64,000 nucleotides of DNA from Heliocidaris erythrogramma (lineage: Eukaryota > Echinodermata > Echinoidea > Camarodonta > Echinometridae). The notes under the pieces are model-generated. The model saw only the letters and a program-made list of their open reading frames with translations, did not search any database and was not told the DNA's origin. The first letter of the stretch is position 1; each line of letters begins with the position of its first letter. This document shows, one piece after another, positions 11,501-20,500 of this stretch. The stretch spans positions 25,017,761-25,081,760 of the forward strand of contig CM046857.1 of assembly GCA_025617745.1 (NCBI GenBank), given 5' to 3'. The translations under genes were made by a program, and so were the position numbers.

Positions 11501-14500
11501 GATGACTTGATCTGCTTTATCCCTAACTCATGCATCACTTGCTGAAACACTCCTGACATGAAATTCGATCCTTGGTCTGACTGAACTTCCTTGGGCAAAC
11601 CATACCTAGTGAAAAACTGCACTAGCGCCTGTACTACTGTCTTTGCAGTGATACTTCTCAACGGTATCGCCTCTGGAAAACCTGTAGACAAATCCATAAT
11701 CGTAAGAAGATACTTGTGACCCGACCTAGTTCTGGGTAAGGGTCCAACACAGTCAACAAGAACCCTAGTAAAAGGTTCATCAAATGCAGGTATCGGTATC
11801 AAGGGAGCAGGCTTGATAGAAGGCTGTGCCTTCCCAACAACCTGACATGTATGACATGTCTTACAGAACTGCACAACATCCTTGTGCATCTTCGGCCAAT
11901 AGAAATGCCTCATGACCCTATCCTCTGTCTTCCGAATACCTAAATGACCTGCCATAGGCAACTCGTGAGCCATCCTCAGAATCTCTATGCGGTAACAGGG
12001 AGGAACAACAACTTGGTGAACTACACACCACTCTTCATTAGCTGGTCTCCAGGGAGGTCTCCACTTCCTCATCAATATGTCACATTTGACATAATAACAC
12101 TCAGGAACCTTATCGGCCTCAGCCTCAGAACATGCCTTCTGTGACAAGCCTCTCAATTCTGGGTCCGCCTGTTGTGCCTGTACAAGGGAAGATTTGCTAA
12201 ACAACCCATCATTGTCTGCAACAGAGCCTTCAACATTATCCCCATCCAAATCCTTGAAAAAGGTTTCAGCTAACCAGACATCAGTACTCTCCTCCACATC
12301 AATAGAATCTGCATCATCCTGTTCAGCCTTACGAGCCTGAGACCTAGTAACAACACAATCCGGGAAAATTCCAGGAAAATCCTCCTGCAACCGTTCAGTT
12401 TCAGTTACCTCAACCGGCTTCTCTGAAACCACTGGAGATGCAACAACTTTCTCTCCAGCCAAGTCGTTACCCAACAAAAAGTCAACCCCGTCCACGGGTA
12501 ATTCCGGTACGACACCAACAGTTACAGGACCACTAACTAGGTCACACTTTAAGTCGACCTTATGCAAAGGAACCGACACATAATCCGGACCAATGCCTCG
12601 AACCAAAACTTTGGCATTCTCTGAACTCTCTGGTGGGAGAGTCAAATGCCCTGACATCATCAGGGACTGAGCAGCCCCTGTATCTCGAAGGATAACCACT
12701 GGCTTACCTACAGCACCAGTCGAACAGGGGGATACCTCACCATCATGCAAAAAGCTTCTAAAGCTCTCATCAACCTTCTTGACCTTATCGGCAAATACTA
12801 GAGAAACACCCTCAACATCTTGGACTGATTCCAACTGGGCAGACTCCTTGGGTAGAACACTTGATTGCTTGACTAAGCCCACATCTTTCTTACTTTTGGT
12901 TGGTTTCCCAATCAATTCCCAACAGGACTTTTTCAAATGTCCTGGCTTATTACAATGAAAACAGACTTTGGAACTTTGACCAGCAGATCTTTCACTTGAT
13001 TTCGCGCCTCTATCTGCCTGAGACTTGTCAGTGTCATTCTCCTTGCTAGCAGTTTTTCCCTCACCAAATTTCTTGTGGGATTCAAATGCCCCTTTTCCCT
13101 TCTTATTCTGAAAGTTTTTGAAAGGAAGCCTATCCCCACTACCTCTGTGTGTGACCTCAAATTCATCAGCTACCACAGCTGCCTTACTCAATTGAGTAAT
13201 TCTTTGGTCATCTAGGTGAGACTTAACGCCAAAAGGAACACCCTTTTTGAATTCCTCTAAGAGGACAGCTTCTCTCAGTTGGGCAAAATCTTTGTCAACT
13301 TTCAATGATCTGTACCACTTGTCAAACATCATTTCTTGTTCCCTAGCAAACTCAACATAGGTCTGGCCTGATTGTCTTTGCATATTCCTAAATTTACGTC
13401 TATGCTTCTGGGACCAACTCATATGCATTAAGAATAGTATTCTTCACTGTAGCATAGTCACATGATTGCTCTTCAGAGAGAGACGAGTAGACTTTTGCAG
13501 CCTTTCCCACAAAAACGCTTTGAAGAAGCAGAGTCCAGTATTTCTGAGGCCATTCCAACCTCTTGGCCACTTTTTCAAATGATACAAAATATGCATCAAC
13601 TCCCTCTTCATCAAATTTTGGCACAAGGCGAATGTTCTTCGCTACATCAAAACCTTGGGGAGATTTCTCTTTGGTAGAGTTAGTATTTGCATGTGCTAAC
13701 TCCATTTCTCTCAATTTCAACTGGTACTCCCTTTCTTCTCTTTCCATTTCTCTTTGTTTTTGTTTTTCTTCAAATTCTAATTTCATTCTCTCCTTTTCCA
13801 ACTCAAGTTTTGCTAGTTGGAGTTGAACATCACTTGAAACATTAGAAGGAACCTCACTTTCTTTACTGAGCTTCATGTGACTCGCTAGCAGATCAATAAT
13901 CTCTGCCTTCTTTAACCCAGGGGTAAGAACTACCAGGGGTAAGAACTACCAAATGCTGACAAACAGCTCTCAAGTCATCTTTTCTTAGTGACTTCAACTG
14001 ACCAAGGGACAAATCTGTCCTCTTAACAAACACTTCAACATCTATTGTTGTCATGATGAAGCATGTAACAAACAATTACAGAATTTAAGGTCTTATCTGC
14101 AATATGTATTCTAGAAGTTTCCAGAGATTTCCAAAAAGTCTCTCTAAATTTTGTTGCTTTTGACTTGTTATATTTGGCTACGTTTTTTTCCGGACAAGCC
14201 CCCAATTTGTTACGATCCAAAATCCACAAACGATAAGAATCAAACAAAAGATATTAACTTTAATAGATGATGTATGGTTTAATTTAAATATTTACCAACA
14301 TCAGATATAACAGAATTACAGATTCTAGGTACAAATACACTACATGTACTTAAACTGGTAAAGACTTACAATTTCTCAGCTGGGAAATTCCTATTAGTCC
14401 AGAATGTTCTTGAAGTGTAGAGTAAGTTGGCTGCTAATCCACAAATATTGAATCCAAACGGTATGTTGTCCAACTGGCAAAAGAAGATTCCAGATCCAGC

Positions 14501-17500
14501 TGAAGAATGTCCAAAATAATTCAGGAAGTCATCGATGTCGATAATGTCGATGACGATGTCCAAGATGATGTCGATGACGATCTACACGATAATGTCAATG
14601 ACGATGTCGACCACAATGTCGATAACGATGCAAATATTAATGATGTCGAACACGACGTCAGATATGTCAAGGATGATGTCCAAGATGAAGTCCAAGATGA
14701 GGTCCAAGATGATCTCCTCAGGTTGATATCAATATCAGATGGTGTTAACTGAGAACTTATGCAATATATGCTCCACGATGTATTCAGGGTATAAATTCTG
14801 AAATTTCTGTGCAAGCTCCCAGCTTATATACAATCTCAACACTTAATTAGAATTTTCTACATTCTACTACAATATTCATGAAGATGTGGAACTCTCTTGT
14901 AAGTTCTATATAGTTCTAGTTGTAACAAACAAAGAAAGGGGATTCCCCTTTTCTATAAATAGACTCATTGCAATGTTACACTCTTACTAAAAGGTTCATG
15001 TAAAGGTCAGGATACATGTAATCAACACATTCCAGCATGTACATTATACATTGCAATTATCTTATAGTACATCACACACAATGTAAAGATCTAGAATGTT
15101 CTCTCTACTGGATGTGCATTCTGATTATTTCACTGCTACACATTATATTCCCTTTTCACAAATGAATAATACTCTCTCTTCTGGAAATTTCTGTGTTCAT
15201 AAAATCATATAGAAAACTGGAAAAATAACTTCCTTCTAGAAGATTCCTTAATTATATGACAAGTGTTCCCCTCATTTATTAATGATAAAAAACAAAAACA
15301 ATTCTGTTGACATCATGAGACGCTTTTACATTGATTAATATACATGTAAGGTCAATTGGAAATCAGCCTAATGAGAATACATCCTTTCTGAATTGGTCTT
15401 TCTCTTTCTCTTTCTTTTTTTCAATCTCTCCATCCTCCCACCTCTTTTTCTTCCTCTGTCTCACTCTGGATTTCTGGATATAACATTCTATTTCTTTTCA
15501 TGCCTGGAACATCTTATTGAACTTTGCTGTGTACCGGCCCTCAATGTGCTACAGCCCCAATCCTGGCTGAATTACAGGACGAATCAGATGCCTTCTGGTG
15601 CTCTGTCAGCCTCATGAAGAAGTTGTCCGTATAAGCTCTGTCTTTCTCTTACTCCCTCACACTTCACTGTACCTTATTGAATTATCCAATGTTTTCTCAT
15701 GAATAAGTATCGCGTCTAATTCAATTCATGCCAGGAAAATCTTGTTGAAGTCTGCAGTGCACCAGTCATTTTATGGGTCACCTAGAGCATGTTTAAACAA
15801 CTAGCCATAATCTTATCAAGGTTGACAAATGTTTTTCCACAATTTTATCCCCTTTCTTTTCTCCTTAGGAGCATCTTGTTGAACTTTGCAGTGTACCAGC
15901 CCTCCATGGGCTACAGCCAGGGTATGTCTGACCTCCTTGCTCCAATCCTGGCTGAACTACAGGACGAATCAGATGCCTTCTGGTGCTTCGTCAGCCTCAT
16001 GAAGAATGTCATCTTTGTCAGCTCTCCCAAGGATGAAGACATGGAGATGCAACTTGTGAGTTATGAAGTGTTGAATAAATAGGATGCAGCCATCATCCCT
16101 GATGAACACCATATACAGATAAAGTCCACCAAAAAAAATCACTCTAAAGTACTATATTCTTTTTGAATTGAATTGAATAAGCCAGTTCGGGGTTAGCGCA
16201 TGGTACTGAGATTGTACAAATGACCCCAAATATCCACAGATATTTTAGACATGGAGGGTCCCTTTATGTGCACTTCAGAAAAATAACTCTGGGAGTGATA
16301 GAGGTGCCTCATGAATAGCTTTTGTTTCCCCCTTTAAAAAGAATACTTCCACCTGGATATCATGGAATGCACCATTAGTGCATAATTGAATAATGATTAC
16401 ATGACATTCATGAGCACATATCGAATATTAGTGTCAGTGGGTTTTAGAATTTTGGTACAGATGACCTTTATCTGCTCATGCTCAGATTGCATCCCCGAAG
16501 TGGCTTATTGAATTGAATTGAATTTATTGGTTTCTATATCACATTACATTCCATTCAGATGAATCAATACAACATATAATAACATCATACATGAGTAAAC
16601 AAAAAAAAACAAAAAACATGAGACTAACATAATACAAAATGAGATATAGAAGGGCTACTGCTTAAGCAATAGAGCTTGAAATGCTTGCAGCCCTCGGTTG
16701 TAAAATACATGTAATACAAATAAATTAAAAAGGGAAGAATTTAAACTCCAAAATGTGGGGAGTGACTTGCAAAGAAAGAGAAAGAGAGAAGAGAGAAAAA
16801 GAAAGACGGGGAGGGGCTGGTAGCCTATACGCTATGATAATACACCTTGTTTACAAGTTTATTAACACAAAAGATTAGAGTGCTAGGTCATGGACCATAA
16901 TAATTGAATGAACAAATAGATGAAGGAAGGAGTCTCAGTTGCAGTATTTACATAACAACATGGATCTGACAGCTGTTTTAAATGCATTTAATGACTTCAG
17001 ATTTCTGATTTCAGGAGGAAATGAGTTCCAAATATCTTGACCATTATGTCTGATAGATTTCAAGGCTAATGCAGTTTTAGGGTTTCTTAGATGGAAATGT
17101 TCAGTTTGTCTTGTGGGATAAGAGTGGATGTCTCTATTTAGACTGAACAGTGGAGGGAAATATGGGGGTAGCTGCCCGTTTGTTAGCTGGAACATGAAAA
17201 CCCCAGTTTGTAGAATATTTATATCATCAACTTTCAGAGTTTTAAGTGTCGAGAACAAAAGGGTAGTATGATCGTGGAACAAAGAATTGGTACACAAACG
17301 AACAGCTTTCTTTTGCAGCAGTAGAATAATTTCAATATTATTTTTCGAGTTTGCCCATATGATATTACAGTATGAGATATATGGTAATATTAACGAGTTA
17401 TACAGCATAAACAAAATTTTCAATGGAACATAATATTTCAGTTTAAAAAGTATGCCAACATTGCGTGAAATCTTATGAGATATGTGTTTCACGTGGTAAT

Positions 17501-20500
17501 TCCATCTCAAATTTTCATTTATAAAGACACCCAGAAATTTTGTACTCTCAACTCTTTGCAATGAATCGCCATTGAGCAGTATTTCAAGGTTTGCTAAATT
17601 GTTATTGCTATTTCTATTCCGAAAATACATAAAGTTAGTTTTCTTCAAATTAAGCGAAAGTTTATTTGATTTAAACCATTTTGACAATTTTGGTAGTTCG
17701 TTATTAATTATTTCCAAAAGATTTTGTAAATTAGAGTGAGAACAAAATACATTGGTATCATCAGCAAATAATATATATTGTAGTGCGTTAGAAGAGTGAG
17801 GGATATCATTGACGTATATCAAATACAACAGCGGACCAAGGATTGATCCTTGTGGGACGCCGCATTCTAAGGATAATGATTCTGATTCGGTAGAGTCATG
17901 ATACACATATTGTTTTCTATTTGCTAAATAGTTCTTAAACCATTGCATTGCCACACCTCTTACACCATAGTGATCCAATTTAGGTAGAAGTATTGAATGG
18001 TCAAGGGTGTCAAAAGCCTTGCTGAGGTCCATGAAGACACCAATGACATGTTTACGTTCAGCTAAGGCATTTGACACTTTATCACATAATTCCAAGAGTG
18101 CTAATTCTGTTGAGTGAGAATTTCTGAAACCATATTGATGCGAGTACAGCAAATTGTTTCTGGTAAGAAAATTATATAGTCTATTATAGACAAGCCTTTC
18201 CAAGATTTTCGAAATGCTTGGGATTATAGACACGGGTCTATAATTTGAGACAAGTGAAGAATCATCTTTTTTGTATATTGGAATTACTTTGGCTATTTTT
18301 GCAGGCCAAAAGTTGAGAACTTTTTGTCCATATATTGTTTGAATTGTAAATTTAGAAGAAAATACTGTTTAAGAACTCCCCTTTGAATATCATGAAACTG
18401 GACTGTAAAATGTTCGTGGAGTGATTGACCATTAGATTTCAATTGGAATTTTAGGCTGGTTGCCATGTACTACATGCATATATGGCTCTGCTACTATGGG
18501 GTAACAGGGCTAACACTCACAATCTGTAACAGAATTATGCGTCTGTAACAAAATCTTTACCAATTAAAAAAAAATCGATATTTGGTCTGATTTGTCCATA
18601 AGACAAGTAATTGATCTGATTGATTTTGTTACAGAATCACTGATTTCAAATAGAATAGGTGTTACACTTGGTCCCCCATAATTGGCGTCAAAGGTAATAC
18701 ATGTTACTTTAAAATGTTTTAAAACTGACCTGTATGACTGCAGGATATCATAAGTATTATTGTTAGGTTAAAAGCTGATCCCTGCAAAATTTCATGTTTG
18801 AAAAATTCTATAGAAAGGGATAATACCTATAATATCATTCTTTTTGCTGATCCCTAGTTCTGTTTTTCTTTTCTTTTTCTTTTCCTTTTCTTTCTCTTCT
18901 GTCTCTACTGTCTCTACTCTCCCCTTGTCTGTCCTTGATACAGGACTTTATTCTTTTCCTATCCTTCTTACTTGGCTTTGTTTTTTGTTTTTTCTTCCTT
19001 CCATTTTTAACTCTCCTTCAGCTCTGTTTTCTTGTTTCTCATACTAGATGTTTTATTCCACAAACATTTTTATATTCATTTTTTTTAATTTTCCGCTTTA
19101 TGTTGATTGTGATTTCTTTTGTCATACATGTACCTGTCATTTCCCTCTCATAGTCACTTCATTATATGAAATATGCATGTACATGTTTATTGCGTAATAT
19201 AGCCATTTATATATATATATATATATATACCGCAATTTTCAACTTTTTTTCTCTCTCTCTCTCTCTCTTGCTTTAGACCTATCTTTTGGAGCTGATCAAG
19301 TTGATGCTGCCAGAGTTCTGGGATCATCTGATTCAAATTGATGATGCCATGGAACTATTATTTTGCCACAGGTGAGGAGAGAGGGAAAAAACAGACGTTA
19401 CGAGGAAGAAGTGAAGAAAATATAAGGTTTGGGAGGGGGCAAGTGAAACAAGCAAGGGAACGGAGGAGAAGAAGGAAGAGAAGAGAGAAGAAAAAAAGAT
19501 GGAGAAGAAATACCATACATGCAGATGTCAAAATCAGATGGTATGTGGAAAATCATGTCAAATCATACAGACAGGATAACCAGTATGCAAGAATACTTAT
19601 ACTCCACTCTAATTTTGCTATATTTAAACTACGGAATCCTTGCATAGGGGAATAGCTCAAAGCTCCTTAATTAATAAACTCTTCCTTATTCAAAAAAGAG
19701 ATATATCAGAATAATTCATAACACTAGTTTCCAGGCCCATTCATCACCACTTTTCTATTCTTGTAATCTTCTTCAAATCCACGATCTTTATACATTTAAC
19801 CTAGGATTTTTCATGTTTCAACTCGCAAGACACGAACTACCTACCTCTGTCTCCTCTTTATTTGTAAGGAATGAAGAAATTCATTCTTATCCTACACGTC
19901 AAAGCAATTCCTATCATCTTCCACATACCCGAACAGCTTTTGTCCATAAAAATGGTTACTGGCCCATTACTTTGGAACGATCTCCTGTCTGACATAATAA
20001 ATTCCGTCTCCATGTATTCGTTTAAACGTAAATTAAAGATGTTTATTTTAAACACTAACCTAAATAATAATCCCACGGCTCCCTTATGTCCCAGACAAGC
20101 ATCATTAGTCCTTCGTCAAATTCTCATTTTCCCCATCTTAAGCCGTTTTTGTTTTCTTCTTCTTCTCCTTTTCCTTTTTTTTTTCTTTTTTCTGTATTTA
20201 TTTGATTGATATCACAACTAAAAAATGTGTAGAATCGATGAATGTCACTTTTTACTCTCAATTTTCGAAACCAGTCCCATTCGCCATGTTGTTGAAGCAG
20301 AAACGAAAATAGGCATAGGATCTCATGGAAATGGTTGACATTAATTAGTATCTGACTAAAGGGAGCACCCAGTATGCTTATCACTTTATGATATTTGACT
20401 TTATGTTTTATATTTAGGAAACAAATTTGCAAGGCTGAACAGAAAATGGACAGTAAAAATTAGTAAAATTTTATTGATTTGATGTACAAGTAGCACTGAC

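Larger units (their letters stand above)
8148..15261 (-). mobile_element. Gmr1-type Ty3/gypsy LTR retrotransposon, near complete, recent
   Basis: The element is bounded by two LTRs (8148-9190 and 14208-15261) that start TGTTACG and end ATATGACA on the + strand, with AGTG on both outer sides as a 4-bp target duplication. It is transcribed on the minus strand. It has a tRNA-Pro-type primer site next to the right LTR and a purine tract next to the left LTR. Coding order is Gag, protease, integrase, reverse transcriptase, RNase H, i.e. integrase before RT. This order is known for the Gmr1 group of deuterostome gypsy elements. Gag has two frame breaks; the rest is one 1348-codon frame. It sits in the TBC1D16 intron between exons C and D, antisense to the gene. 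Confidence 0.95.

Noticed and set aside
19338..19655. Arg/Lys-rich frame after exon E
   Set aside because: It starts inside exon E in another frame and runs through purine-rich intron DNA into a LINE remnant.
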